Origin: Acidobacteriota bacterium
GTDB taxonomy: Bacteria > Acidobacteriota > Terriglobia > Terriglobales > Acidobacteriaceae
Length of the DNA: 64,000 nucleotides
NCBI GenBank assembly: GCA_023410055.1
Contig: JAEYQK010000055.1
Span: forward strand, 28,416-92,415
Direction: 5' to 3'
The translations under genes and the position numbers were made by a program. How positions within the stretch are numbered: the first letter of the stretch is position 1; every line of letters starts with the position of its first letter. Positions 33,114 to 41,171 of the stretch are shown here, piece by piece. The notes beneath the pieces are model-generated. The model was not told the DNA's origin. It did not search any database and was given only the letters and a program-made list of their open reading frames with translations.

Positions 33114-34165
33114 TCTTTGTACCCATTCGGATACAACAGAATTTTGCTGGCCTCGCCGGTCTTGAGTCGTTCCATGCCCTTCGCAAAATCGGACATCGCA
33201 AGGCGATCCGTGATCACCGGATGCAGGTCGATCTTTCCCGCTTTCAGCAGCGCTTGCATTTGGTACCACGTCTGGAACATGCGACGGCCGTTGATGCCCA
33301 TGATCGTCGCGCCCTTGAAGATGATATCCTCGGCGAAGTTCATCTCGATCGGTTTCGAGGGAATACCCAGCAGCGAGACGCGTCCACCCAGGCGCAGGAT
33401 CTGGAAGCCAAGTTTGATTGCGTCCGGATGGCCTGCCATCTCGAGCAGGACATCGACGCCCATGCCGTCGGTGTGATCCTTAACGAAGGTTCTCACGTCG
33501 TCTTTCGTAGGATCGAGGACGAAGTCGGCCTTCATCTGCTTGGCAATTTTTCGGCGGTACTCGTTAACCTCGATTGCGAAGACCTGTGTCGCCCCGCACG
33601 CTTTTGCAACGGCAATTGCGAACAGCCCGATTGGGCCGCAGCCCGTGATCGCGACCGTCTTTGCCGCCACGTCACCGGAGAGCACTGTATGGACAGCATT
33701 GCCGAGCGGGTCAAAAATCGATGCGTACTCGGGCGGGATCGCCGGATCGATCTTCCAGATGTTGGTCTCGGGAATCCGCACGTATTCGGCGAAGGCTCCG
33801 TCCGCATCCACGCCGAGAATCTTCACGTGCTGACAGATGTGCGCTTCGCCCGTGCGGCACTGGAAGCACTTGCCGCAGTTCACGTGCATTTCCGCGCTGA
33901 CGAAGTCACCTTCCTTCACGCTGGTGACTTCGTCGCCGACGGCGACTACCTCGCCGCAGAACTCGTGCCCCGGAATGAGTGGAGGATGAATGCGGCGTTG
34001 CGCCCAGGCGTCCCAGTTATAAATGTGGAGATCGGTGCCGCATACCGAAGCGACTTTCACCTTGACGAGTACGTCCTGCAAACCGAAAGCGGGGATCTTT
34101 ACCTCGCGTATTTCGGTGCCTGGCGCGGCCTGCGACTTGACCACCGCCATCATTGTCTCAGCCAT
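33110..34165 (-). CDS. tdh: L-threonine 3-dehydrogenase
   Basis: 351 residues, zinc medium-chain dehydrogenase. Oxidises threonine to 2-amino-3-ketobutyrate with NAD. Catalytic zinc site VCGTDLHIYNWD and GHEFCGEVV, structural zinc CGKCFQCRTGEAHIC, nucleotide site TGCGPIGLFAIAVAK, and the family-specific DPLGNAVHT and NGRRMFQTWYQM. AAGGGGCC precedes the ATG. Forms a pathway with kbl although a RAYT element has come between them. Confidence 0.96.
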   Translation of the reverse strand: MAETMMAVVKSQAAPGTEIREVKIPAFGLQDVLVKVKVASVCGTDLHIYNWDAWAQRRIHPPLIPGHEFCGEVVAVGDEVTSVKEGDFVSAEMHVNCGKCFQCRTGEAHICQHVKILGVDADGAFAEYVRIPETNIWKIDPAIPPEYASIFDPLGNAVHTVLSGDVAAKTVAITGCGPIGLFAIAVAKACGATQVFAIEVNEYRRKIAKQMKADFVLDPTKDDVRTFVKDHTDGMGVDVLLEMAGHPDAIKLGFQILRLGGRVSLLGIPSKPIEMNFAEDIIFKGATIMGINGRRMFQTWYQMQALLKAGKIDLHPVITDRLAMSDFAKGMERLKTGEASKILLYPNGYKD

Positions 34166-34388
34166 TCATGGCCCCTTCTTGCCGACAAGAAAAATGATAC
34201 GCCGATTCAGCGACTGAATATGTCACGACAAAACTGGTCATTCTAGCACGCAGATCAATTCTGAATTTTGAATTCTGATTTCTGGTTGAACAGGCATTCA
34301 CTGCTCCGGCGGAGAGTTCAGGGCGCCATCACGTTCGGATGTGATGAGCGGCTAGCACAGATTCTGCTTCGTGCACGAAAAATTTTTG
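34166..34388. other. Intergenic, tdh upstream region
   Basis: Holds the tdh promoter region. AT-rich patch with TTGAATTCTGATTTC near 34267 but no clear promoter pair; no ORF that looks real. Confidence 0.3.
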
Positions 34389-34417
34389 TTGACATTTGTG
34401 GTAAGTACACGCAATAT
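34389..34417 (+). promoter_or_regulatory. Strong-looking promoter of the 17-residue ORF
   Basis: Perfect TTGACA at 34389-34394 behind an A/T run (AAAAATTTTTG, UP-element-like), 17-base spacer, CAATAT at 34412-34417. Start of transcription near 34424. Confidence 0.5.
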
Positions 34418-34423
34418 CTTGTG

Positions 34424-34521
34424 GCAGAGTAGTTGTCCATTCAAGCGGTTGGACAACGAAGAGCGGTTGGGCTCAATAAACCTTCAAGGGAGAAGGTTTC
34501 AAACTAAAAGGAGGCAATTCA
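34424..34521 (+). ncRNA. Structured leader with two perfect hairpins
   Basis: Hairpin 1: GTTGTCCA (34432-34439) with TGGACAAC (34450-34457). Hairpin 2: AAACCTTC (34478-34485), loop AAGGGA, GAAGGTTT (34492-34499). Both stems are perfect over 8 bp. A strong AAAGGAGG follows at 34508. It could be a cis-regulatory leader or the body of a small RNA of about 220 bases ending at the hairpin near 34612. Confidence 0.5.
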
Positions 34522-34575
34522 ATGCCAGCGAAGAAGAAACCGGCAAAGAAGGCCGCAAAGAAGGCGAAAAAGTAG
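34522..34575 (+). CDS. 17-residue lysine-rich microprotein
   Basis: ATG 34522, TAG 34573. Encodes MPAKKKPAKKAAKKAKK: 10 Lys, 5 Ala, 2 Pro after Met, like the tail of histone H1-type proteins. AAAGGAGG lies 7-8 bases upstream, the best ribosome site in this part of the window, with a promoter and structured leader before it and a hairpin terminator after it. The small size makes chance possible, but the complete expression unit argues for a real product that binds nucleic acid. Confidence 0.55.
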   Translation: MPAKKKPAKKAAKKAKK

Positions 34576-34577
34576 TT

Positions 34578-34646
34578 AGCGCGAGCGTTACGCTCGCGAT
34601 CCGGGCCACATAAAGGGCATCTGCAATAGCGGATGCCCTTTGGCTT
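34578..34646 (+). terminator. Two hairpins after the microprotein ORF
   Basis: GCGCGAGCGTTACGCTCGCG (34579-34598 region), then AAAGGGCATC (34612-34621) with GATGCCCTTT (34632-34641) and GGCTTT. The second is a 10-bp perfect stem and the better terminator candidate. Confidence 0.6.
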
Positions 34647-34654
34647 TAGAAGAG

Positions 34655-34712
34655 CAGTACCTAGTACACAGTACCGAGTACTCAGAACTAGGTACTGGGT
34701 ACTCGGTACTGG
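34655..34712. repeat. GTACC repeat cluster (family J)
   Basis: GCAGTACCTAGTACACAGTA and AACTAGGTACTGGGTACTCG: inverted and tandem units shared with 20433-20546. Confidence 0.6.
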
Positions 34713-34831
34713 CGCGATCGTGAAAGTCGTACGTCAGAGAATCTCGTCGGCACAATGAAGCCGTGCGCGAGCCAGACCCTTTGGAGTTATACTCCGGTAA
34801 CGGCTCTGCGATTTCCCCCTTAGAAGAACTC

Positions 34832-35245
34832 ATGGCAGTAAAAGCAAAAACCGGCGCAAAGAGAAAGCAAGTAGAAGAAGTCGTCATCCCCGACCGGCTA
34901 TATTTCCGGATCGGAGAAGTGGCGGAATTGTGCGATCTGCCTGCCTACGTGTTGCGGTTCTGGGAAACTGAGTTTTCGCAACTCCGTCCCACAAAGGGCA
35001 GCACTGGCCAGCGCATGTATCGTCGCAGTGACGTCGAGACCGCACTGCGGATCAAGAAGTTGCTCTACGAAGAAGGCTTCACGATTCCCGGCGCACGCGA
35101 GCACTTGAAATCGGAAGCAAAGACTGCAAAGCAGCAGACGCCGATGTTGTTCGCAGTCGCCAAACCCCGCAACGAAGAACTCAAACGTGTCAGGCAAGGA
35201 CTGCAGGAGATACTCGGCATCCTCGCCAAGAACCACGCTCGCTAG
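34832..35245 (+). CDS. MerR-family regulator
   Basis: 137 residues. N-terminal winged helix: YFRIGEVAELCDLPAYVLRF, WETEFSQLRP, GQRMYRRSDVETALRIKKLL, YEEGFTIPGAREHL. C-terminal short helix (ELKRVRQGLQEILGILAKN) serves dimerisation; no metal-binding Cys are seen. TATACT at 34788-34793 lies between the GTG 34763 and ATG 34832, so the shorter start is chosen. Common single-copy MerR type in Acidobacteriota and delta-proteobacteria. Confidence 0.85.
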   Translation: MAVKAKTGAKRKQVEEVVIPDRLYFRIGEVAELCDLPAYVLRFWETEFSQLRPTKGSTGQRMYRRSDVETALRIKKLLYEEGFTIPGAREHLKSEAKTAKQQTPMLFAVAKPRNEELKRVRQGLQEILGILAKNHAR

Positions 35246-35311
35246 AACCCCCAGCCGCGCCCTTCGTCGTCATTTCGTTCTATCGAGAGCCACGGAGCAA
35301 GCTTCGTATGG

Positions 35312-35686
35312 TTACGATTTCCCCACTTCCATCACGGCCAATTCTTCGTCCTTGATGCCGCGGGCTCTCTGTCTTGCCTTGATGTCGGCAACCCTGGCGC
35401 AGAGTATTGATGTCTGCTCGCACAGACGATTCACCTGATCACGCAGTCTCATCATCTGTGCGTGTCGCTCTTTGTCCATGAGGTGGATCATTGGCTTCTG
35501 TTCAGCCGGCGCTTGCGAGCGGCGCATCCATTCATTGATCTCATCGGTCGAAGCCATTACAGCACGGCTGCTGTCGCCCACACGGTGTACGGGAAAATCG
35601 ATCTCGCGCTCCCAACGCTGAACCGTTCGTAAGCCCTTGCCGACATAGGTTGCGATTTCCTGCCACGATTTGAGTGTCTCTCCCAT
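35312..35686 (-). CDS. HTH protein (excisionase/MerR-like fold)
   Basis: 124 residues. N-terminal winged helix LKSWQEIATYVGKGLRTVQR with WEREIDFPVHRVG and a beta wing SRAVMASTDEINEWM; C-terminal coiled region (HAQMMRLRDQVNRLCEQTSI). This WQEIA..GKG.RTVQRWE pattern is frequent in acidobacterial regulators. Lies downstream of the receiver-only regulator on the same strand, 36 bases apart, possibly one operon. Confidence 0.8.
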   Translation of the reverse strand: MGETLKSWQEIATYVGKGLRTVQRWEREIDFPVHRVGDSSRAVMASTDEINEWMRRSQAPAEQKPMIHLMDKERHAQMMRLRDQVNRLCEQTSILCARVADIKARQRARGIKDEELAVMEVGKS

Positions 35687-35722
35687 AAATCAACTCCTTC
35701 GATCAACCGGGGTAGATCAGCG

Positions 35723-36205
35723 CTAGGCGGCCCTCAAGTGCTCCAGCAAGTCGCGCGGGTGTACGGGCTTGGACAAGAGCTGAAAATCGTAGCCGCGTTG
35801 CCTGGCCTCCGCAAAAAGCCCTGCCGTGGCTGCATGACCGGAGAAGAGAAGAATCTTGCAACCCGGATGTTTCAGGCGGGTCCTTATCGCAAGTTCAATG
35901 CCGTTCATGCCGGGCATGCTGACGTCGGTAATCAGCAGGTCAGGACAATCGCCCTCAACGAGCTTAAGCGCGTCCTCTGCGCAATAGCAAGCCTTGGCGG
36001 AAAATTCGCTCTCGTTCAGAATGGCGGCCAGCGTATCGGCGATCACACGCTCATCGTCTACGATCAGTACACGGCGACGGTTATTGGCGCGAACGCTGCG
36101 GGCGTGATCCGCCGCAGCCAACGAGTTTGCCTCGACCGAATCCATGGTACCTGTTGTGCTAAGGACGTCATCAACTGGCACTGTTTGGAAGAATTTCGTG
36201 GGCAT
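35723..36205 (-). CDS. Single-domain response regulator
   Basis: 160 residues. After a 45-residue unrelated N-terminus, a receiver domain: VLIVDDERVIADTLAAILNE, phospho-acceptor LLITDVSMPGMNGIEL, LLFSGHAATAG, LLSKPVHPRDLL. No output domain, so it acts by protein contact (CheY-like) or as a phosphate sink. ATG 36205 follows GGAGGGCACC; ATG 36217 lies just upstream. Confidence 0.88.
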   Translation of the reverse strand: MPTKFFQTVPVDDVLSTTGTMDSVEANSLAAADHARSVRANNRRRVLIVDDERVIADTLAAILNESEFSAKACYCAEDALKLVEGDCPDLLITDVSMPGMNGIELAIRTRLKHPGCKILLFSGHAATAGLFAEARQRGYDFQLLSKPVHPRDLLEHLRAA

Positions 36206-36266
36206 GGTGCCCTCCATTCCTCAAACTTAGCACTGTTCTGTGAGTACGGGGAAACTGCTTAACAAA

Positions 36267-36309
36267 TTGTTACGCAAAGAGTTAGTGAACTTGTTACGCA
36301 AGAAGTTAG
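36267..36309. promoter_or_regulatory. Two 19-base direct repeats upstream of the response regulator
   Basis: TTGTTACGCAAAGAGTTAG (36267-36285) and TTGTTACGCAAGAAGTTAG (36291-36309), 17 of 19 identical, starts 24 bases apart. They lie 62-104 bases before the response-regulator start. Candidate binding sites for a regulator working as tandem dimers. Confidence 0.45.
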
Positions 36310-36380
36310 AAGACCGAATAGCGAATCCATACCATTGGGCTTAAGTCGCCGATAAAGAACATTCTAGCCATACGAATCGT

Positions 36381-36409
36381 TTGACATCACAGATACGTCT
36401 AGATACGAT
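36381..36409 (+). promoter_or_regulatory. Canonical sigma-70 promoter
   Basis: TTGACA (36381-36386), 17-base spacer, TACGAT (36404-36409). Drives the small gene beginning at 36450 with a leader of about 35 bases. Confidence 0.65.
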
Positions 36410-36449
36410 AGCTGCGCGTTAGGGCTGCGGTACGTACGAGGATGCAACT

Positions 36450-36746
36450 TTGAAAAAGAAGGACTCTGTGACGCCGATGAATTTCTCGTCCATCACCCAG
36501 GTGGACGTTCCGCAGGGGCGTGTCGGCAAGCACCACCTCGTCGTTTCGAGAATCATCAGTGACATCGAGCAGCTTGAGTCTGGTCGTGCGCTTAAGATCC
36601 CCCTGAAAGCCCTGGCTGATTCCAAAGAAAACGTCCGTTCGGCCCTGAACCGGGCCACACGCGCCAAAGGCATCGTTGTTGCAACGGCCAGCGACCAAGA
36701 GTTCTTCTACGTCTGGCGGCCAAACAGCGACGGCAGCGACAAATAG
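36450..36746 (+). CDS. Unknown small basic protein
   Basis: 98 residues from TTG 36450, which has GAGGA 7 bases upstream; GTG 36468 and ATG 36477 are alternatives. Content: QVDVPQGRVGKHHLVVSRII, SDIEQLESGRALKIPLKALA, KENVRSALNRATRAKGIVV, VATASDQEFFYVWR. The pattern of a helix pair followed by a strand resembles small DNA-binding or ribosome-associated proteins, but I do not know the family. Preceded by a canonical promoter, so probably well expressed. Confidence 0.65.
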   Translation: MKKKDSVTPMNFSSITQVDVPQGRVGKHHLVVSRIISDIEQLESGRALKIPLKALADSKENVRSALNRATRAKGIVVATASDQEFFYVWRPNSDGSDK

Positions 36747-36778
36747 TCAACTCCCGAGCTTCAATCTCCAGACCGTCG

Positions 36779-38020
36779 CTATTCGTACCGCAAAGCTTCG
36801 ATCGGTGGCAGACGCGAAGCTCGAATTGCGGGGATCATTCCCGATATCAATCCCACCGCACCCAATATCAACGTAGAGACGATCAACGTGCTCGGATCGA
36901 TGATGAGTCGGATGTCGCCGGCCTCGGCATTCTTTGCGAATGCACTGTAAAGCGTCAGCCTGCCGACCGAGAGCGATACGATGTAGGCAAGAATCACGCC
37001 GAGCAGGCCGCCCATGGCCGTAATGGTTAGCGCTTCGGCAAGGAACTGGAAGAAGATTTCGCGACGCGTGGCGCCCAGCGCTTTCTCCACGCCGATCTCG
37101 CGCGTGCGCTGCTGGACCGACACCAGCATGATGTTCATCAACCCCACGCCGCCGATCCCGAGCGTCAGTGTGCCGATGAAGCCGAGCAATATCTTGAGCC
37201 CGAGCGTGATGATCTGGAACTGATGAAGCTGGTTCATCAGGTTGAAGACCATGATCGCACGGCGATCGGTCGGATTGTTTTTGTGCGCCGTCGCGAGTAC
37301 CGAGCGCGTGGATTGCTCCAGGTGCTCGAAGTCGTTCATTTCGTAGTTGTACCAGATTGCGTCGATGTAGTGCGTGTCGCGCAGATCGCCCATTGTCGTG
37401 AACGGGATGTAGATGACACGATTGATGTCGTCATCTCCTTCCTGCATCTTCGGGCTTAGGACTCCGATGACTTCGAAGCTCAGGCCATCCACGCGAATGC
37501 GTTCGCCCACGGCGTTGCGGCCCGAGAAGAGCTTGTCCTTTGCATCGGCGCCGAGCAGGGCTACGCGGGCGCGGCGCATCTCGTCTTCGGCGTTATAGAA
37601 ACGCCCCTGGGCAAGCTTCAGAGCGCGTACCGATTCGACGCTCGGATAATTTCCGCTGACCGGGAAAGTGAAACTGCGCGTGTCGTATTGAACCGCGGCC
37701 TGCTTGCCGCACTCCGGGGTGATGTGCGTGATCTGCGGCAGGTTGGTCGTCAGCAGATCGACGTCATCCATCGTAAAACGAATCTGCGCGCCGGCCTTCT
37801 GTCCCCCAGCCTGCATCGACGTGCGTCCGGGAACGACGATCATCAGCTTGGTGCCGAAGTTGGCGAAAATATTCCCGATCGCCTGCCCAAAGCCGTCACC
37901 GTAGGCCAGCAGCATCACGACCGTCGCAATGCCCCAAGCCATGCCGAGTATCGTCAGCGTCGTGCGACGGCGGTTGTGGCGCATGGCGCTGTAGGCTTCG
38001 TGCAATAAATCGTGGACCAT
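36779..38020 (-). CDS. ABC transporter permease, MacB/FtsX type
   Basis: 413 residues. N-terminal membrane helix (TTLTILGMAWGIATVVMLLA), large periplasmic MacB-PCD domain (about 45-270), three C-terminal helices in the FtsX domain (ILLGFIGTLTLGIGGVGLMN, signature VSVQQRTREIGVEKALGATR). ATG 38020 follows GGAGTAAGCCC. Only 4 bases from the end of the related upstream gene. Likely exports a peptide, lipid or drug through mechanotransmission; needs an ATPase encoded outside the window. Confidence 0.9.
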   Translation of the reverse strand: MVHDLLHEAYSAMRHNRRRTTLTILGMAWGIATVVMLLAYGDGFGQAIGNIFANFGTKLMIVVPGRTSMQAGGQKAGAQIRFTMDDVDLLTTNLPQITHITPECGKQAAVQYDTRSFTFPVSGNYPSVESVRALKLAQGRFYNAEDEMRRARVALLGADAKDKLFSGRNAVGERIRVDGLSFEVIGVLSPKMQEGDDDINRVIYIPFTTMGDLRDTHYIDAIWYNYEMNDFEHLEQSTRSVLATAHKNNPTDRRAIMVFNLMNQLHQFQIITLGLKILLGFIGTLTLGIGGVGLMNIMLVSVQQRTREIGVEKALGATRREIFFQFLAEALTITAMGGLLGVILAYIVSLSVGRLTLYSAFAKNAEAGDIRLIIDPSTLIVSTLILGAVGLISGMIPAIRASRLPPIEALRYE

Positions 38021-38024
38021 GGGC

Positions 38025-39272
38025 TTACTCCTGCCGTAGTGCCTCGACGGGCGGTAACATGGCTGCTTTACGAGCCGGATACAGGCCTGCAATGACGCCG
38101 GCCAAAGTCAACGTTCCGATCGCAAGAATTGCCGTCATCGGCACCAGCTTCGGAGGATCGAAGCCCTGCGGGCCTTCAACATTGCGGGCGAGGAACATGA
38201 GTCCCCCTGAGAACATCGCGCCGATCAAGCCACTGACCAGCGTGAGCAAGAGTCCTTCGAAGAAGAATTGCAACAGAATGCCGCGGTTCGTTGCGCCCAA
38301 TGCCTTACGTAGTCCGATCTCGCGCGTGCGTTCGCTCACCGAAACCAGCATGATGTTGATCACACCGATTGCGCCGAGCGCCAGTGTGACCATCCCGACG
38401 CTGCCGAGAAAATAGTTCATCGCGTCGAAGATCGTGCCGATCATCTTCGATTGCTGGATGGTGTCCCAGCCCTCAAAAGCGTTGTCGTCCTTAGGGTCGA
38501 AGCCGTGGTTGCGGCCGACAATGTTGCGAACCTCTCGCTCGGCGATCTTGTGTTCTTCCGTATATCGCGGCTGGTAACCGATGAAAGAGATGGCGCCCAC
38601 GTTGTTCTCGCCCTTGACTGGAAACAGTTCTGTCATCAGTGTGAACGGAACATAGCCACGCATGTTGGTCGAGTTATTGTCGCCGCGCCCGATCCGCTTC
38701 ACCGTGCCGATGACTTCGAAGCGAGTGCCGTTCAGCAGAATCTTCTCTCCAACCGCGGGGCGCCCGGGGAACAGGTTGCGCCGCATCTCGTCACCAAGCA
38801 CGATCACGGCACGCTTCTGCGTTTCGTCCAGATCGTTCATCCAGCGGCCCTGATTCACCGGCAAATACCGTATCTGGTTGAACTGCGGTTCAACGCCGGT
38901 GATCTGGCCGTTGGCGCTGGCGAACTCCGAAACGGCCCGCACCTCGCTGCTGGTCAGCACAGGTGAAGCGTTTTTCACATGGGGCGCCTCTTTGCGGATA
39001 TCGAGGTAGTCCTGGTAGGTAAGCATGTAGCGTCGTGCGGAGGCCATACTGCCCTGAACGGAGGGAGCACGTCCAGGGTAGATGAGCATCAAGTCCTGCC
39101 CGAACTCGGCCATCTCGCGCTTATTGCCCGAGCGAAATCCTTCACCGAGACCAACCAGCAGCAGGAGTGATCCAACCCCCCAGGCTATGCCAAACATGGT
39201 GAGAAACGACCGCAATTTGTGCGCCCACAACGTGCGGAATATCTGCGCAAATATATCGACGAGCATCCGCAT
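38025..39272 (-). CDS. ABC transporter permease, MacB/FtsX type
   Basis: 415 residues, same architecture as its downstream neighbour: LRSFLTMFGIAWGVGSLLLL, periplasmic domain, then LGSVGMVTLALGAIGVINIM, VSERTREIGLRKALGATNRG and GLYPARKAAMLPPVEALRQE. The two permeases probably form a heterodimer. No LolD/MacB-like ATPase or membrane-fusion protein follows on this strand before the VOC gene. Confidence 0.9.
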   Translation of the reverse strand: MRMLVDIFAQIFRTLWAHKLRSFLTMFGIAWGVGSLLLLVGLGEGFRSGNKREMAEFGQDLMLIYPGRAPSVQGSMASARRYMLTYQDYLDIRKEAPHVKNASPVLTSSEVRAVSEFASANGQITGVEPQFNQIRYLPVNQGRWMNDLDETQKRAVIVLGDEMRRNLFPGRPAVGEKILLNGTRFEVIGTVKRIGRGDNNSTNMRGYVPFTLMTELFPVKGENNVGAISFIGYQPRYTEEHKIAEREVRNIVGRNHGFDPKDDNAFEGWDTIQQSKMIGTIFDAMNYFLGSVGMVTLALGAIGVINIMLVSVSERTREIGLRKALGATNRGILLQFFFEGLLLTLVSGLIGAMFSGGLMFLARNVEGPQGFDPPKLVPMTAILAIGTLTLAGVIAGLYPARKAAMLPPVEALRQE

Positions 39273-39390
39273 AGTGCTGTGTACGCATTCCAGAAGGGAA
39301 TAGTTCCAAGGGCCAACCGGTAAGACGGACGGTGTGCTGGAAGGTAAGCGGGAAGCTTCTTCAAAGGTCCTAGGGGCACGGCGGAATCGA

Positions 39391-39470
39391 GTCTTGGGAA
39401 GGGCACGAGTTTACTCGTGCCGCAAACGGTCGCGAATGAATGGCGGCTTCAGCCGCTGAGGTCAGCCCTT
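39391..39470. repeat. Paired hairpins (family I)
   Basis: GTCTTGGGAAGGGCACGAGT, ACTCGTGC, then GGCGGCTTCAGCCGCTGAGG and TCAGCCCTT. Same order as 23033-23122. Confidence 0.65.
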
Positions 39471-39535
39471 CAGTACGAAGCTAACTTCCTGGGACCTGCC
39501 GAAACGATGCCGAGACTAACTTTCGCCTACTCGCG

Positions 39536-39904
39536 CTAAGAATTCGGTTCCTGATAAAGCCCAATCACGTTCCCAGCCGGATCGGAGAATCTTGCGGTGA
39601 TCTCGGGCGCGTCCGCACCGATTTCTTGAACGATGACGCCACCGTTGGCAACCACCGACTTCATCGTCGCCTCGACACTGTCCACCATCACGTAAAACAG
39701 CAGCCCCGGCTGCTTTGCCGGCGGACGGCCCGTCACCCACGAGCCACTTACTTCTCCCACCGCGTCGTCGAATGCTAGGTGTCCGTCGCCGCGCTTCCTG
39801 ACGTTCCATCCAAAGACGGTTTTGTAGAACTCCGATGAGCGCGCAATGTCCTCCGCCGGTATCTCGACGTAGCAGATCTTTCCGTTCCCAATCGTCGGTG
39901 GCAT
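39536..39904 (-). CDS. VOC family protein (glyoxalase fold)
   Basis: 122 residues. Single vicinal-oxygen-chelate unit: ICYVEIPAEDIARSSEFYKT, VFGWNVRKRGDGHLAFDD, LLFYVMVDSVEATMKSVVAN, ARFSDPAGNVIGLYQEP. GGAGGTGAC directly precedes the ATG. Substrate unknown; many such proteins are called glyoxalase or bleomycin-resistance-like without proof. Confidence 0.88.
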   Translation of the reverse strand: MPPTIGNGKICYVEIPAEDIARSSEFYKTVFGWNVRKRGDGHLAFDDAVGEVSGSWVTGRPPAKQPGLLFYVMVDSVEATMKSVVANGGVIVQEIGADAPEITARFSDPAGNVIGLYQEPNS

Positions 39905-39934
39905 GTCACCTCCAGGTTTGTAGTTGGATGCACC

Positions 39935-39990
39935 ACAGGCCCGAAGGGCCGGAATTCATTAGCCCAGTCCGTCAGGGCTGGGTCCGAAGA
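39935..39990. repeat. REP pair (family A)
   Basis: ACAGGCCCGAAGGGCCGG (39935-39952), ATTCATT, AGCCCAGTCCGTCAGGGCTG and GGT (39961-39983). Reverse layout of 32923-32973. Confidence 0.8.
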
Positions 39991-40038
39991 AAAGCAATTC
40001 CCAAGCAGCCATTGACGAAGGTGCTATTGTGGACTGCT

Positions 40039-41043
40039 ATGAGGCGCCGCGCCGCAGTGCTTTTCGCTTTCATGCTTCTTTCGCCGAGTCTAGTCCACGC
40101 CCAGGCTCATGTCCTCGCACTTGAAAAGCAAATCGGCCCCGGTTGGAATACGGGTAATTGGAGCTGGATGAGTTTTGTCGCATTCAGTCAGGACGGAACA
40201 ATGGTGGCGTCCGACGCTGCACCTACTCCGGACGACGCCTCGGGTGATCTCACGTTGTGGAGTTTCCCTGAAGGCCAATTGATTAAGCGATTGAAAGGCG
40301 GGCCAGCGGCGATTTCTTCGGATTGGAAATACTTCGCCACTGAACACGGCGTTCGTGAAATCGAGAGCGACAGAATCGTGACTTCGCTGTCGGCCAAGAT
40401 TTGGGCGGACCACGCCTTCAGTCCTGATAGCCGCTACGTCGCCGAATCATATTCGCGTTCAGGCATGCCTGCCACTGCGATTATCGAACTCGCGACTGGT
40501 AAGCAGGTGAGCGCGTTCGGAAAACACCGTTCATTTTCGTTGGCGTTCAGTTCCGACAGCGCAACCGTCGCCTCGGGCCACTGGGAGGCCATCACATTGT
40601 GGAACGTCCTGACTGGCGAGAGAGTAGCCGCACTGCATGGCCTGAGCCGCTACGTGGTTGGTCTGGCGTTCAACAGAGATGGTTCGCTACTCGCGGCGGC
40701 CAATGACCTTGGATCAGTTGAGATTTGGGATATGCGCCGCCGCGCGAGAATTCATAAGATTGATCTCGAAGGTGGTTACGTATCACAACCTGCTTTCAGC
40801 CCTGATGGAGAGTACGTCGCCGTCGGAGTGTATGGTACTGGAACGGTATTTCTGATGGACGTCAAAACCGGCAAGGTTGTCGACCAACAGAAAGTCTCGG
40901 ACCTGGGCTGCGGCTCAGTCGCATTCAGTCCGGACGGTCGTTTTCTGATCACGCCTTCCACGGGCGGCCTGATCAAGTGGCCCTACGACAGGGGCGGGAC
41001 TGTTCGCGTGTTCAGGGTCTATAGTGAGGCCGCTAAGAGATAA
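40039..41043 (+). CDS. Secreted WD40-repeat protein
   Basis: 334 residues. Signal peptide MRRRAAVLFAFMLLSPSLVH. The mature part is a beta propeller of about seven blades with repeating AFSPDGxYVA units: VAFSQDGTMVASD, HAFSPDSRYVAES, LAFSSDSATVASG, LAFNRDGSLLAAA, PAFSPDGEYVAVG, VAFSPDGRFLITP, each followed by a WD-like strand (ITLWNV, VEIWDM). Likely a periplasmic or cell-surface binding scaffold. TATTGT eight bases before the ATG suggests a short leader. Confidence 0.85.
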   Translation: MRRRAAVLFAFMLLSPSLVHAQAHVLALEKQIGPGWNTGNWSWMSFVAFSQDGTMVASDAAPTPDDASGDLTLWSFPEGQLIKRLKGGPAAISSDWKYFATEHGVREIESDRIVTSLSAKIWADHAFSPDSRYVAESYSRSGMPATAIIELATGKQVSAFGKHRSFSLAFSSDSATVASGHWEAITLWNVLTGERVAALHGLSRYVVGLAFNRDGSLLAAANDLGSVEIWDMRRRARIHKIDLEGGYVSQPAFSPDGEYVAVGVYGTGTVFLMDVKTGKVVDQQKVSDLGCGSVAFSPDGRFLITPSTGGLIKWPYDRGGTVRVFRVYSEAAKR

Positions 41044-41057
41044 TGCTGCACCGTCTT

Positions 41058-41150
41058 CAGCCCCGAAGCGGCTCTCGAATTTAGCCCGGCACGGAAGTGC
41101 CGGGAGACCAGGCAGACAACATCACAAGTCCCGGAGGGACGTCCGAGGGT
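41058..41150. repeat. REP triplet (family A)
   Basis: CAGCCCCGAAGCGGCT, CGAATTTAGCCCGGCACGG and AAGTGCCGGG, a 20-base linker, then AAGTCCCGGAGGGACGTCCG. Reverse complement of the copy at 59611-59704, linker excepted. Confidence 0.8.
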
Positions 41151-41171
41151 TCACCGTTACACACACTGCCC

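Noticed and set aside
32984..34246. Long open frame antisense to tdh
   Set aside because: Opposes a textbook dehydrogenase; the composition is that of a reversed GC-rich gene.
34166..34388. Riboswitch upstream of tdh
   Set aside because: No conserved glycine- or lysine-switch-like pairing could be drawn.
36267..36309. CRISPR-like pair of direct repeats
   Set aside because: Only two units, 5-base spacer, no cas genes; better seen as regulator sites.
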